NCBI GenBank assembly: GCA_946627725.1
Contig: CAMOVW010000002.1
Span: 1 to 48,953, forward strand
DNA from: an uncultured Clostridia bacterium
GTDB taxonomy: Bacteria; Bacillota; Clostridia; Oscillospirales; Acutalibacteraceae
Reading direction: 5' to 3'
Length of the DNA: 48,953 nucleotides
Positions 33,363 to 47,468 of the stretch are shown here, piece after piece (the stretch's first letter is position 1; every line of letters begins with the position of its first letter). The notes under the pieces were generated by a model. It ran no database searches. It was not told where the DNA came from and was given only the letters and a program-made list of their open reading frames with translations. A program made the translations under genes and the position numbers.

Positions 33363-34501
33363 ACGGCTGCCTCCTCTTCTTCCGTTTCCGCCACGGCCCG
33401 ACGGAACAGCTCCAGCAGATGCTCCTCCGGCGGGCGCTTGATCACGCTCTGATAAAAATGGCTGAATATGGCCGCTGGATCCGTTTCCAGCGTCCGGAAT
33501 TCCGCCGCGCTCATCGTAACCGAGGCGGTTTCGTTGGCAAACGCCCGGTAAGAGATATCCATGCAGTTGGGGTAAATTGCCCGCAGCGCGGTCTGCGCTT
33601 CCAGCCCCAGAAAGCTGTCGGTGCAGTCCAGCCGCACGTAACCGGTGCGCACTTCGGGGGGAACGTCCGCCGCCGTCAGCTCTTCCAGCGTACCGCAGAG
33701 CGTGGTGCGGCGGTGCAGCAGTTTCAGCGGAACGATCTCCTTCGTCATGTCGGCGGTATCCAGTATTGTAACGCTCTTCTCCTGCGTTTCTTCTTTGCCG
33801 AAGGCGTAGGGCATGGGGGTTCCGCAGTAGCGCACGGTATCGTTCACATCCTGTGGCTTGTGGATATGCCCCAGCGCAACGTAATCAAATCCCTCAAAAG
33901 CGCCGGCGGATACCTGCGCGGCAAAGCCGATCTCGGCGCTGCGGTCGCTGAGAGAGGTTTCGGCGTTGGTGATAAAAGCGTGGGCCACGGCGATATGCTT
34001 TTTGCCCGGAGTGAACCTCTCCCGCATGGCGGCGGTTACAATGCGGTAAGCGTCGTCAAGGCTGCCTACGTTGTCTTTTTCTTCCGTAAAAACGCTTTTC
34101 ACCTTTTCTTCGGTGATCCACGGCAGCAGAAAAACCTCCGCGTCGTCAAATACCACGGGCGAAACGTCCCGTGTAAGCGCGCCGCGGATGTGCAGCCCCG
34201 TCCCCTCCAGAAGGGCGCTGCAGCTGGCGAGCCGGTCGGCGCCGTCGTGGTTGCCGGCGATCATCAGCACCGGCGTGCCCAGTTCAAGGCAGATGCGCCG
34301 CATGGCGCCGTCGTACAGCCGGATGGCCTCCGCCGAGGCCACCGCCCGGTCGTAAACGTCCCCGGCCAGAAGAACGGCGTCGATCTGCTTTTCTTTGATG
34401 ATATCGCAGATCTGATCGATAAAATACTGTTGGTCTTCCTGCAGGCTGCGTTCCGTATCCGTTCGCCCAAGGTGCCAGTCCGACGTATGCAAAAACCGCA
34501 T
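33359..34501 (-). CDS. sbcD: Exonuclease SbcCD nuclease subunit
   Basis: 380 residues. Calcineurin-like phosphoesterase motifs in order: HTSDWHLGR at the N-terminus, AGDVYDRA, GNHDGADRL, and ALGHIHKPQ for the metal-binding histidines. The C-terminal capping domain is present. It acts as the Mn2+-dependent nuclease partner of SbcC. An operon with sbcC (4-nt overlap). The MmcQ/YjbR-EVE gene ends 27 bp upstream of its start. Confidence 0.97.
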   Translation of the reverse strand: MRFLHTSDWHLGRTDTERSLQEDQQYFIDQICDIIKEKQIDAVLLAGDVYDRAVASAEAIRLYDGAMRRICLELGTPVLMIAGNHDGADRLASCSALLEGTGLHIRGALTRDVSPVVFDDAEVFLLPWITEEKVKSVFTEEKDNVGSLDDAYRIVTAAMRERFTPGKKHIAVAHAFITNAETSLSDRSAEIGFAAQVSAGAFEGFDYVALGHIHKPQDVNDTVRYCGTPMPYAFGKEETQEKSVTILDTADMTKEIVPLKLLHRRTTLCGTLEELTAADVPPEVRTGYVRLDCTDSFLGLEAQTALRAIYPNCMDISYRAFANETASVTMSAAEFRTLETDPAAIFSHFYQSVIKRPPEEHLLELFRRAVAETEEEEAAV

Positions 34502-34528
34502 AATGCTATCTCTCCTCTTTGTTCGTTT

Positions 34529-35287
34529 TCAGTCTTGTTCCAGCGCGTGCAGCAATGGCTCGGGCACGCCTCTGGGGCCCCGCACGCCGTAAATGCCGTA
34601 GGTCTCACGCAGGTTTGCAAGCGGAAACCTGTCCGCCGGGTAGCGCCGCTCCAGCCGGATCTTCATCAGCACGCGGATCGTAAGGCTGCCGTCCGTATAG
34701 TGGTAGGGAATATCGGTTTCGGTAACCTTGCAGCGGAACAGTATGGCGGAAACCGGCGCGCCCACGTACATATAAACGGTGTCGCCGGTTTTTACGCCCT
34801 TGCCCTGCTTCCAATCGATCTCATCCGCCGTATCGAAGGCGCGTATAATATCGTAATATGCGGGGTTTGATGGGATCAGCCATGCCTTCGGCGGGCGCAG
34901 CGCCTGCAGCGTCGCTTTTGAGGCGGTGGTGAGGTAGCTCTCCCGCAGGCAGGAGGCGATATCCTCAAAGGGTACCGAGCCGTCCAGCAGAATGCTGATC
35001 CAGTTCCCCCGGCTGATATGGTAGGCGGGCAGAAAGCCGGGCCTGCGCATCATCAGATCCGCCCACAGAGGGTCGTTCATCTTTACGTTCAATACGTTTA
35101 CCCGGTCTTCTCCCTGCAGACCCAGCCGGTTCCGGGGCACGTCCATCACCAGCGCAAACCATTTTTCGTTGTCCGCGTGGCGGAACACCGCGTAATCCGG
35201 ATATCGCTCCCAAAGGTATTCCGGCGCGGCGCCGTAGGTGTTTTTGATGTGATCGAAAAGCAGCGGCGTAAGCGTTTTATTCTGCAT
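34529..35287 (-). CDS. MmcQ/YjbR-family domain fused to an EVE/PUA-like domain
   Basis: 252 residues with two domains. Residues 1-125 match MmcQ/YjbR: YPDYAVFRHADNEKWFALVMDV, RVNVLNVKMNDPLWADLM, LPAYHISRGNWISILLDG and the ESYLTT end. Residues 134-240 look like an EVE/PUA-type domain: AWLIPSNPAYYDII, DEIDWKQGKGVKTGDTVYMYVGAPVSAILFRCKV and YGIRGPRG-like end. MmcQ/YjbR proteins have a fold related to DNA-binding proteins; EVE domains read modified bases. Together they suggest nucleic-acid binding, though the function is untested. It lies just upstream of sbcDC on the same strand, possibly in one transcript. Confidence 0.8.
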   Translation of the reverse strand: MQNKTLTPLLFDHIKNTYGAAPEYLWERYPDYAVFRHADNEKWFALVMDVPRNRLGLQGEDRVNVLNVKMNDPLWADLMMRRPGFLPAYHISRGNWISILLDGSVPFEDIASCLRESYLTTASKATLQALRPPKAWLIPSNPAYYDIIRAFDTADEIDWKQGKGVKTGDTVYMYVGAPVSAILFRCKVTETDIPYHYTDGSLTIRVLMKIRLERRYPADRFPLANLRETYGIYGVRGPRGVPEPLLHALEQD

Positions 35288-35304
35288 AGCGTTTCCTTTC
35301 CTTA

Positions 35305-37416
35305 TCAGTGAAGCAGCGAATCAAACTCCCACAGGGAGGTAAAACGGTTTGTAAAGATCCATTTGCCGTTTTGAAATGCAAGGGTATTGCTTGCGGTATA
35401 TGTGCTGCCGCCCGGAGAATATACCGTGATGGAAAATGCGCAGGCGGTATCGGTTTGCGAGGTGATCTGAAGGTCATATCTTTCCGGGCCGATATCGCCG
35501 CCCTCTCCCGAGCCGATCACCGCGTACAAGCGGCCGTCGCGCATGGTATAGAGGTGTTTGATCATATCGGCGTAGATTTCTTCCGCAAACATGTCTGCCG
35601 CCGCCGCGCTGATCTGGTCCGTGGTGGTATACTCGCTGCTTTTCACCGGAAGATATTCCATACCGTCCTGTTCGATCGCTTCGCTGTAAGCATCCACAAG
35701 GGCCGGGCCGTGTTCCAGCCAGCCGATATAAAAGGTGTTCGCTTTGTTGAATAATGCCAGAACGTCATCCTCGGTCAGCAGGGCTGCGGAGGGCTGTTCC
35801 TCTGCGCCGTCCTCCTGCGCGGGGGACGTCTCTCTGTCGGACCGATAGAGGATGGTTGCTTTGCCGGTTGCGCCGTCCTTTTCTATCAGTGCGCATTTCA
35901 TGAAACGGTACAGCTGCCGCCAGCCGTTCCAACCGGCAAAATTGCCGTAGCTTATAAGCGTATAGGTTTTGCCGTTTACTTTTTCACAGTATTCCGTTTT
36001 CAGAACGCCGGTTTCGTTGCTGAAATCTCCCAGCTCCGCGTCGCTGAAGTCGGCGTAATCCGCCCTCTCAAGCGCATGGATATGACGCAGATCGGAGAGG
36101 TGATCGCCGTATACGCGGGAGGCCTCGTCTGTAACCTCGATTTTACTTTCAATATAGTCGCCGGAATCCTTTACCGCTCTCCCTGTGATTTCGGCAGCGT
36201 CGAGCGTGGCAAGATCCACCCGCATGATCCTTGCGGATTGGGTAACTCTGCCGCTGCCTGCGATATGCTCGTAAATATAGAACAGCGTATTGTAAGCGAT
36301 CAGCGGGGTATCAACGGTGATATATCCATCGATATGCGGATAAGAGGAATTCCTGGTTTCGGCAATGGATTGCAGCGATATCGCTTTTTCCGTGCGGACG
36401 TCTCTCAGCGTCTCGCCGCTGCCGCTGACTTCAAAAATGACCTCTTCCTCTTCAAAAGACGCGCCGGTTTCACAGTTTTCCCGGCGGTAGAAGAAAACGG
36501 AAGTATCGCCGCAGATCAGAAAAGTCTCTTTGGAAAGAAGCTTTTTTGTAAAGGTTTCCGTATCAAAGCCGGATACGCCGTTGTTGTACGAATCTTTTTC
36601 CTGTATGATCAGATGCTTTCCGCCGTCGATCATACCCAACAGGGTTCCCTCCCCGTGGTCTTTCACGTCGCTGCCGTCCGGCGCGCAGGATTTGATATTG
36701 TAATACGAAACATATTGCTGACCTTGGGGCAGCTCCTGATAAAAGATACGGCCGCCTGCGGCGCATAATTCGCCCGCGCCGTTCGCGGTGAGGATCACGG
36801 TTTCTTTGCCGTTCGGATCTCTGCGGATCAGCGCATTCTGCGCGGCTGCATTGTATGCGTAATATCCGCCGGTCGCTTCTTCGGAAGAAAACGAATCGCT
36901 GTTGTATTTCCAGTAATAAATACCGCCCCGGGATGAGATCACGTTGCCGAACGCGCCGTCGTTGGATCGGGTAAGGCTGATATGTTCGTCCAGCTTCTGT
37001 TCTTTTCCGGCGTTTACCGTAACCGGTTCCTTCCACTCAAAGGGCGCATAGCCGCCCGCATATACGGTAACGGTATAGGTTCCTATGGGCACGATCGCCT
37101 CAAAATAACCGTTTTCATCCGTGGTAACGTCGGTATCGAGCGCGATTCCGGTGGCGGTGTCGATAAATACAACCTGCGCGTTTACGATGACGCCTACCTC
37201 ATTTTTGTTGTCGCTTACCAGAAAAGAGCCGCTGTCCGCTGCGTACCCGGAGATTTTTCCGGTTTCCTTGTCCGAAAATGCCGATTCTGCGGGGTTGCTT
37301 TTGTCAGATGAACCGCTGCGGGAAAGGATCACCGCCAGCACCGCACCCGCAACGCAGAGAACGGCAGCGATCGCCACGATCAGCAGCGCTGTTTTTTGTT
37401 TCTTTGTGTAAGTCAT
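35305..37416 (-). CDS. Membrane-anchored protein with carboxypeptidase-regulatory-like domain
   Basis: 703 residues from the ATG at 37416 (AAGGGAGA 7 nt upstream); an earlier in-frame ATG lacks an RBS. A short basic N-terminus and a membrane helix (about 8-30) anchor an outer part. Residues about 60-145 form a carboxypeptidase-regulatory-like or CnaB-like beta domain (VIVNAQVVFIDTATG...TTDENGYFEAIVPIGTYTVTVYAGGYAPFEW). The next 400 residues contain repeated 'GG.IYY/RIFYQE' strands resembling propeller-like DUF5050 proteins. The C-terminal 150 residues are helical, then beta (SEYTTTDQISAAAADMFAEEIY...SYTASNTLAFQNGKWIF-like). The function is unknown. It follows the GNAT gene by 33 bp. Confidence 0.75.
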   Translation of the reverse strand: MTYTKKQKTALLIVAIAAVLCVAGAVLAVILSRSGSSDKSNPAESAFSDKETGKISGYAADSGSFLVSDNKNEVGVIVNAQVVFIDTATGIALDTDVTTDENGYFEAIVPIGTYTVTVYAGGYAPFEWKEPVTVNAGKEQKLDEHISLTRSNDGAFGNVISSRGGIYYWKYNSDSFSSEEATGGYYAYNAAAQNALIRRDPNGKETVILTANGAGELCAAGGRIFYQELPQGQQYVSYYNIKSCAPDGSDVKDHGEGTLLGMIDGGKHLIIQEKDSYNNGVSGFDTETFTKKLLSKETFLICGDTSVFFYRRENCETGASFEEEEVIFEVSGSGETLRDVRTEKAISLQSIAETRNSSYPHIDGYITVDTPLIAYNTLFYIYEHIAGSGRVTQSARIMRVDLATLDAAEITGRAVKDSGDYIESKIEVTDEASRVYGDHLSDLRHIHALERADYADFSDAELGDFSNETGVLKTEYCEKVNGKTYTLISYGNFAGWNGWRQLYRFMKCALIEKDGATGKATILYRSDRETSPAQEDGAEEQPSAALLTEDDVLALFNKANTFYIGWLEHGPALVDAYSEAIEQDGMEYLPVKSSEYTTTDQISAAAADMFAEEIYADMIKHLYTMRDGRLYAVIGSGEGGDIGPERYDLQITSQTDTACAFSITVYSPGGSTYTASNTLAFQNGKWIFTNRFTSLWEFDSLLH

Positions 37417-37449
37417 AAACGATCTCCCTTCAATGTGATTCGCGTTCAT

Positions 37450-37926
37450 TTAATTGCGTTGAAGCGTGAATTCCATCTGCGTTTCTTTGGGGCGCATGCC
37501 CATTTTTTCGTAAAAACCGCGGGCGGCGTTGTTGCCCTCCCACACGTTCAGGGTGACGTCCCGGCAGCCCAGCCGCCGCGCCTCGTCGCAGGCGAAGCGG
37601 AAAAGCTGTTCGCCGATATGCCTGCCCCGCACGGCTTCATCCACGCAGAAATCGTCGATAAACAGGCTTTTGCCCGGCTGCATGGTGGTGGAAAAGGGCT
37701 GCTCGCGGATCATGCAGATCAGATACCCCACCGCCGTATCGTTTTCGTCCGTCGCCACGTAAACGGGGGCGGCGTCGTCCCCGAAGCGTTCGATCAGGTC
37801 CCGTTCCGTATATTTGGTGGTGCCGGAAATAAAGATATCCGGCCGTATCGCCGCGTGGATCTCCAGAACCTGCCCCAGCATACGCAGCATCTGCGGCACG
37901 TCTTTTTCCTCTGCTCTGCGGATCAT
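37450..37926 (-). CDS. GNAT-family N-acetyltransferase
   Basis: 158 residues, a single GNAT domain. Motif A is in SLFIDDFCVDEAVRGRHIGEQLFRFACDEARRLGC (acetyl-CoA loop RGRHIG), then VTLNVWEGNNAARGFYEKMGMRPKETQMEF (motif B). It probably acetylates a small amine or a protein N-terminus; the substrate is unknown. AAAGGGGGC RBS. It is the first gene of a minus-strand run with its own promoter. Confidence 0.92.
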   Translation of the reverse strand: MIRRAEEKDVPQMLRMLGQVLEIHAAIRPDIFISGTTKYTERDLIERFGDDAAPVYVATDENDTAVGYLICMIREQPFSTTMQPGKSLFIDDFCVDEAVRGRHIGEQLFRFACDEARRLGCRDVTLNVWEGNNAARGFYEKMGMRPKETQMEFTLQRN

Positions 37927-37963
37927 AAGAAAGCCCCCTTTGAAATGCGTTTTGGTTTATTTT

Positions 37964-37991
37964 ATCATATCTTCTTTATGTATGCAATCAA
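37964..37991 (-). promoter_or_regulatory. Promoter of the GNAT gene, abutting the dapL terminator
   Basis: Minus strand TTGATT, 16-nt spacer, TATGAT, about 40 bp before the ATG at 37926. The -35 starts in the T-run of the upstream dapL terminator. Confidence 0.6.
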
Positions 37992-38025
37992 AAAAAACAG
38001 ACGCGGAACACGCTGTCCGCGTCTG
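37990..38025 (-). terminator. Terminator of the gdhA-dapL block
   Basis: 10-bp perfect stem CAGACGCGGA/TCCGCGTCTG with an 8-nt loop, followed on the minus strand by an uninterrupted run of T. It lies directly after the dapL stop. Confidence 0.9.
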
Positions 38026-38031
38026 AGATGT

Positions 38032-39216
38032 TTATTTCAGCAGTGTTTTCAGTCGTCGCGCCGCTTCCTCTGTATCCGCCGGGTCGGCGAAGGTGGAAAA
38101 CCGGAAGAAGCCTTCTCCGCATTTGCCGAAGCCCTCGCCGGGAGTGCCAACCACCTGAACCTCGTTCAGCAGGTAAGAGAAGAATTCCCAGCTGCCCATG
38201 CCGCCGGGGCATTTCAGCCAGACGTAGGGCGCGTTTTTGCCGCCGGTGTACCATATGCCGCACGCGTCCAGCGCCTCGGTCAGTATCTTTGCGTTTTGCT
38301 TGTAAACGCCGATCTGGGCTTTTACCTGTTCCTGCCCCGCCGTGGTGAACACCGCCGCGCCGGCGCGCTGCAGCAGATAAGAAACGCCGTTGGTTTTGGT
38401 TGTGCGGTTGCGCACCCACATGGCGTTCAGGTTCATCCCGCCCCGGGTCAGCGTTTTCGGTATCACGGTATACCCCAGCCGTGTGCCGGTGAAGCCGGCG
38501 GTTTTTGAAAGGGAGCAGATCTCAATGGCGCAGGTTTTTGCGCCCTCCAGCTCAAAAATACTGTGGGGCAGCGCAGGGTCTTCAATGTACGCTTCATAGG
38601 CGGCGTCGAATAAAATCACAGCGCCGGTGCGGTTGGCGTAATCCACCCACGCCTGCAGGCCGGGACGGTCGTATACCGCGCCGGTGGGGTTGTTGGGGGA
38701 GCACAGGTAGACGAACCCCGCTTGCCCGTCTTCCGGCGGCGCGGGCAGAAAACCGTTTTCTTCGCCGGAGGGCAGATGGATGATATTGCGGCCACCGATC
38801 ACACAGGCGTCCACGTAGGCGGGGTAAGCGGGCTCGATCACCAGCGCGGCGTTTTCACGGGCGAACAGATCCGTAATATCGCCCAGCTCGTCGCTGGCGC
38901 CGGAGGATACGAAAACCTCGTCCGCATTCAGCGTTACGCCTCTTTCCGCGTAGTGGGCGGCAACGGACTCCCGCAGGAACGCCGCGCCGCATTCCGGCAT
39001 ATACCCGTGAAAGGAGCTTTGGTTCGCCTGTTCCTCCACGGCGGCGTGCAGCGCCCCGATCACGGCGGGGCACAGGGGGAGCGATACGTCCCCGATGCCC
39101 ATGCGGTACAGCTTCTGCCCCGGGTGCGCCTGCAGGTAAGCCTGCGTCTTTTTGGCGATCCCGGCGAATAAATAGGAATCCTTCAGTTCCGCGTAGTGGA
39201 CGTTTGGCTGCATCAT
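38032..39216 (-). CDS. dapL: LL-diaminopimelate aminotransferase
   Basis: 394 residues. PLP-dependent class I aminotransferase with the DapL signature: YLFAGIAKKTQAY at the N-terminus, RMGIGDVSLPLCP, SPNNPTGAVY, and the PLP-lysine segment SLSKTAGFTGTRLGY. It makes LL-DAP directly from tetrahydrodipicolinate and glutamate, bypassing acylated intermediates. Paired with dapF (4-nt ATGA overlap), it gives meso-DAP for lysine and peptidoglycan. It is the last gene of the block before the terminator, and it uses glutamate supplied by the gdhA and glutamine enzymes upstream. Confidence 0.96.
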   Translation of the reverse strand: MMQPNVHYAELKDSYLFAGIAKKTQAYLQAHPGQKLYRMGIGDVSLPLCPAVIGALHAAVEEQANQSSFHGYMPECGAAFLRESVAAHYAERGVTLNADEVFVSSGASDELGDITDLFARENAALVIEPAYPAYVDACVIGGRNIIHLPSGEENGFLPAPPEDGQAGFVYLCSPNNPTGAVYDRPGLQAWVDYANRTGAVILFDAAYEAYIEDPALPHSIFELEGAKTCAIEICSLSKTAGFTGTRLGYTVIPKTLTRGGMNLNAMWVRNRTTKTNGVSYLLQRAGAAVFTTAGQEQVKAQIGVYKQNAKILTEALDACGIWYTGGKNAPYVWLKCPGGMGSWEFFSYLLNEVQVVGTPGEGFGKCGEGFFRFSTFADPADTEEAARRLKTLLK

Positions 39217-40004
39217 AGGTCTGTTTCCCCCTCGTAAACGGCGGCCGCGGGGCCCGTCATCGTAATATTATAATCGTTATCCGCCCTGATCAGCAGCGTG
39301 CCGCCGTCCAGCACAACCTTTACGGTGCCGCCGGAGGGGCACAGGCCTCTTTTTACCGCCGCGGCAACGGTGGCGCAGGAGCCGGTGCCGCAGGCCATGG
39401 TAACGCCGCTGCCCCGCTCCCACACGCGCATGCGGATCTCGTCCGTACCGCGGATCTCGGCAAATTCCGCGTTTACGCCGCCGGGAAAATCGGGATGGCG
39501 TTCTATGGCAGGGCCGAGGGTCTGCAACGGCACGGCCTGTGCGTTATCGGTAAAAAACACCGCGTGGGGATTGCCCACGTTCACCGGCGTATAGGTCAGC
39601 GTCTGCCCGCATACGGTAAGCAGCTTCTCTTCCCCCGCCGCGGCTTTGCCCATCTCTACCGAAACAAGCGCCGTTTTGCCCTCTTTTATCTGCAGACGCA
39701 GCGTTTTTACGCCGGAGAGGGTCTCTATTTTCAGTTCCGTTTTATCGGTATAGCCCTTGTCGAAAACGTATTTGCCCACGCAGCGGATCCCGTTGCCGCA
39801 CATCATGGCTTCGCTGCCGTCCGCGTTGAAGATCCGCATTTTGAAATCGGCCGTCTGCGAGGGGCCGATAAAGATCATACCGTCCGCCCCCGCGCCGAAA
39901 TGCCGGTCCGAAAGCCTTTGCGAAAGCGCGGCGATATCCGCCGGCGGTTCGCCGTAAACGTATAAATAATCGTTGCCGAGCCCGTGCATCTTTGTGAAAC
40001 GCAT
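39213..40004 (-). CDS. dapF: Diaminopimelate epimerase
   Basis: 263 residues. The two catalytic cysteines are visible in MMCGNGIRCVGKYV and ACGTGSCATVAAA. KMHGLGNDYLYV starts the protein and NPHAVFF marks the domain junction. It converts LL-DAP to meso-DAP. It overlaps dapL by 4 nt and begins 2 nt after the pyrG stop, so the three genes are almost certainly one transcript. Confidence 0.97.
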   Translation of the reverse strand: MRFTKMHGLGNDYLYVYGEPPADIAALSQRLSDRHFGAGADGMIFIGPSQTADFKMRIFNADGSEAMMCGNGIRCVGKYVFDKGYTDKTELKIETLSGVKTLRLQIKEGKTALVSVEMGKAAAGEEKLLTVCGQTLTYTPVNVGNPHAVFFTDNAQAVPLQTLGPAIERHPDFPGGVNAEFAEIRGTDEIRMRVWERGSGVTMACGTGSCATVAAAVKRGLCPSGGTVKVVLDGGTLLIRADNDYNITMTGPAAAVYEGETDL

Positions 40005-40006
40005 AT

Positions 40007-43224
<3,218 letters not shown>

Positions 43225-43249
43225 GGTTTTTTCTTCCTTTCGTCAGCCG

Positions 43250-45337
43250 TTATACGCCGAACAGCAGCTGGGCGTAGGTGGGGAAGGGCCAGCGCGCTTT
43301 GTCGGTGCATTTCTCCGCTTCGTCGCAGCAGCGGCGCAGGGCTTCCATTGCGGGCAGAACGCTGTCGCGTATCGCCGCGGCCTCGGCGATCACGTCCGTT
43401 TCCGGCAGGCTGCCCACGCGCTCCCGCAGCGCTTCGGTATTTTCCGCGATCTCGTCCGTTAAGGCGGAAAGCTTCTGTACCAGCGCCGTTTCGTATCTGC
43501 AGGGCAGCGCGGGTGAAAGCGCCTGTTTTTTTGCCGCGTTTTCGGCAATGGCGGCCGTAAAGCCCTCCGCCGCGGGCAGGATCTGCGTTTTTGCCATGTC
43601 TGCCATGGCGCGCGCTTCGATCAAAACGGTTTTAACGTAGTTTTCAAGCATGATCTCGCAGCGGGAATGCAGCTCTTCTTCGGTAAACACACCCAGCGAA
43701 ATGAGCATGTCCGCGTTCTTCCGATCCAGCAGGTGGGGCATGCAGTCCGCCGTAGTGCGATAATTGCAAAGCCCACGTTTCCCGGCTTCCCCGATCCAGG
43801 CGCTGTCGTACCCGTTGCCGTTGAATATGATGCGTTTGTGATCCCGTATCGTATTTCTGATCGTCTGGTGCAGGGCGGCTTCAAAATCCGCCGCGCCCTC
43901 CAGGCGGTCGGCATAGATCTTCAGCGATTGGGCCACGGCCGCGTTGAGCATGATGTTGGCGCAGGCGATGGAATTGGAGGAGCCCAGCATGCGGAATTCA
44001 AATTTGTTGCCTGTAAACGCAAAGGGGGAGGTTCGGTTGCGGTCGGTATTGTCACGGTTGAATTTCGGCAGCACGTCCACCCCCAGCTTCATCTGTGTTT
44101 TTTGTGCGCCGCGGTAAGGCGTATCGTTTGCGATCGCCTCCAGCACCGCGTTCAGCTCGTCGCCGAGAAAAACGGATACCACGGCGGGCGGCGCTTCGTT
44201 TGCGCCAAGGCGGTGGTCGTTGCCTGCCGTTGCCACGGAAATACGGAGCAGATCCTGATAATCGTCTGCCGCCTTGATCACCGCGCACAGGAACAGCAAA
44301 AACTGTGCGTTTTCATAAGGCGTTTCACCGGGGGAAAGCAGATTCTGCCCCGCATCCGTGGCAATGGACCAGTTGTTATGCTTGCCGCTTCCGTTCACCC
44401 CGGCAAAGGGCTTTTCGTGCAGCAGGCAAACAAGGCCGTGTTTCAGCGCCACCTTCTGCATGATCTCCATGGTCAGCTGGTTCTGGTCGGTGGCGAGGTT
44501 GGCGGTTGTGTAGATCGGCGCAAGCTCATGCTGGGCGGGGGCTACCTCGTTATGCTCGGTTTTTGCCAAAATGCCCAGCTGCCAGAGCTCGTTGTTCAGC
44601 TCTTCCATAAACGCCGCTACCCGGGGCTTGATCACGCCGAAATAGTGGTCGTCCATTTCCTGCCCCTTGGGGGCGGGCGCGCCGAACAGGGTGCGGCCTG
44701 TAAGGCGCAGGTCAAGGCGCTGATCGTACAGCTTTTTATCCACAAGAAAGTATTCCTGCTCCGGGCCCACGTTGGCGCGCACGGCCCTTGCCTCGGTGTT
44801 GCCGAACAGCCGCAATATGCGCAGCGCCTGTGTATTCAGCGCCTCCATAGAGCGCAGCAGGGGCGTTTTTTTATCCAGTGCCTGACCGCCGTAAGCGCAG
44901 AACGCCGTGGGGATACAAAGGGTTTTGCCCTTGATAAAAGCATAGCTCGTCGGGTCCCATGCCGTATAGCCGCGGGCTTCAAAGGTGGCCCTCAGACCGC
45001 CGGAGGGGAAGGATGAGGCGTCCGGCTCGCCCCTGATCAGCTCTTTGCCCGAAAACTCCATGATCACACCGCCGTCCGGGGCGGGGGCGATAAAGCTGTC
45101 GTGCTTTTCGGCGGTGACGCCGGTAAGCGGCTGAAACCAGTGGGTGTAGTGGGTTGCGCCTTTGGCCACGGCCCAGTTCTTCATCGCTTCGGCCACCGCG
45201 TCGGCCACGTTCTGGTTCAGCGCTTTTCCTTCGTCTATCGTTTGTTTCAGCGAGGCGTAAACCCCGGCGGGCAGCGCGGCACGCATCGCGCGGTCGTCAA
45301 ATACCATACTGCCGAATACTTCCGGAACCGTTTTCAT
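43250..45337 (-). CDS. glnN: Glutamine synthetase type III
   Basis: 695 residues, the length of GSIII and about 250 longer than GSI. GSIII features: the N-terminal [17 protein letters not shown] segment, [66 protein letters not shown] for the substrate loop, and the [21 protein letters not shown]-type ATP/metal region. It forms glutamine from glutamate and ammonium with ATP. It follows gdhA by 47 bp with no terminator. A different GS (type I) is encoded divergently at 47469. Confidence 0.97.
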   Translation of the reverse strand: MKTVPEVFGSMVFDDRAMRAALPAGVYASLKQTIDEGKALNQNVADAVAEAMKNWAVAKGATHYTHWFQPLTGVTAEKHDSFIAPAPDGGVIMEFSGKELIRGEPDASSFPSGGLRATFEARGYTAWDPTSYAFIKGKTLCIPTAFCAYGGQALDKKTPLLRSMEALNTQALRILRLFGNTEARAVRANVGPEQEYFLVDKKLYDQRLDLRLTGRTLFGAPAPKGQEMDDHYFGVIKPRVAAFMEELNNELWQLGILAKTEHNEVAPAQHELAPIYTTANLATDQNQLTMEIMQKVALKHGLVCLLHEKPFAGVNGSGKHNNWSIATDAGQNLLSPGETPYENAQFLLFLCAVIKAADDYQDLLRISVATAGNDHRLGANEAPPAVVSVFLGDELNAVLEAIANDTPYRGAQKTQMKLGVDVLPKFNRDNTDRNRTSPFAFTGNKFEFRMLGSSNSIACANIMLNAAVAQSLKIYADRLEGAADFEAALHQTIRNTIRDHKRIIFNGNGYDSAWIGEAGKRGLCNYRTTADCMPHLLDRKNADMLISLGVFTEEELHSRCEIMLENYVKTVLIEARAMADMAKTQILPAAEGFTAAIAENAAKKQALSPALPCRYETALVQKLSALTDEIAENTEALRERVGSLPETDVIAEAAAIRDSVLPAMEALRRCCDEAEKCTDKARWPFPTYAQLLFGV

Positions 45338-45384
45338 ACCGCATCATCCTTTCTTTTGTTTTTTTTGTTTCGGAATACGTTTTT

Positions 45385-46915
<1,531 letters not shown>

Positions 46916-47086
46916 CCCCTATTTTCAGATTCGTTAAATTTTTGACAAATCTCCACAAAAATGTAAACCATCTGTGGGAAAAAATCGGTAAAATGCAGTT
47001 TGTCGCGCCGCAGGCGCGACAGCCGTTCGCCGTTTGCCGTTCGCCGTTCGCAAGAATCACAGCTTCCGCAATAAAGCTGCCACCCC

Positions 47087-47112
47087 GGTAGCGCGGTTCC
47101 TCAGAACCGCCC
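47087..47112 (+). repeat. 26-bp terminal inverted repeat, left arm
   Basis: Perfect complement of 47202-47227; begins GGTAGCGCGGTTCC. The interval between arms is 89 nt. Confidence 0.95.
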
Positions 47113-47201
47113 CGCCGTAAGGCGGTTCCTAAGCAAAGATATTATTGAAAAGGTCGGTTTCCGTAGTCAGGAAACCAAATGACAATAAGGAATCGCATTG
47201 C

Positions 47202-47227
47202 GGGCGGTTCTGAGGAACCGCGCTACC
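47202..47227 (-). repeat. 26-bp terminal inverted repeat, right arm
   Basis: Perfect complement of 47087-47112; ends GGAACCGCGCTACC. Confidence 0.95.
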
Positions 47228-47373
47228 ATTCTATCGCTCCGCGTTATGGAACCCAACCAAAATGCGGATACTCAGATATATGCGAACGGCGAACGGCGTT
47301 TATCGCGCAAACAGCGCGATAAATAATAATTTGAATCCTCCCCAAAAAATCATAGCGTCCCAAATAATTTTGC

Positions 47374-47402
47374 TTGATTCCTGCGGCGGATTCGGTTATG
47401 AT
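47374..47402 (+). promoter_or_regulatory. Promoter of glnA
   Basis: TTGATT (47374-47379), 17-nt spacer, TATGAT (47397-47402). The leader of about 60 nt contains a GC-rich hairpin CGCCGG/CCGGCG (about 47430-47445) just before the RBS, which could modulate translation. Confidence 0.65.
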
Positions 47403-47468
47403 AGTTATATCATGCTTCATATCCCGTGCGCCGGCGGGCCGGCGGAGGGAAAAAGGGAGGTTTATGCT

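Larger units (their letters stand above)
47000..47325. repeat. Nested palindromic non-coding element (MITE/REP-like)
   Basis: Lies in the 749-bp gap between gdhA and glnA; no gene is seen in the gap. From outside inward: hairpin GTCGCGCC/GGCGCGAC (47002-47020) facing hairpin TTATCGCGC/GCGCGATAA (47300-47322); four heptads GCCGTT(C/T) (47022-47049) facing two inverted heptads GAACGGC (47284-47297), including a perfect 17-bp inverted pair 47036-47052/47281-47297; then a perfect 26-bp inverted repeat 47087-47112/47202-47227. Each arm of the last is itself a hairpin (GCGGTTC-CTCA-GAACCGC). The centre has further stems CCGCC/GGCGG (47112-47125) and GGTTTCC/GGAAACC (47156-47176). The layout suggests a small mobile or cruciform-forming element. 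Confidence 0.75.

Noticed and set aside
35305-37416. Sortase substrate candidate
   Set aside because: It has an N-terminal membrane anchor and no C-terminal sorting motif, hydrophobic stretch and basic tail.
47060-47112. T-box leader, because of GGTAGCGCGG and GGTGGCA-like strings
   Set aside because: The exact T-box sequence and specifier stem are missing, and the string is explained by the 26-bp inverted repeat.
47000-47325. CRISPR array
   Set aside because: The heptad repeats are too short and contiguous, no spacers exist, and no cas gene is in the window.
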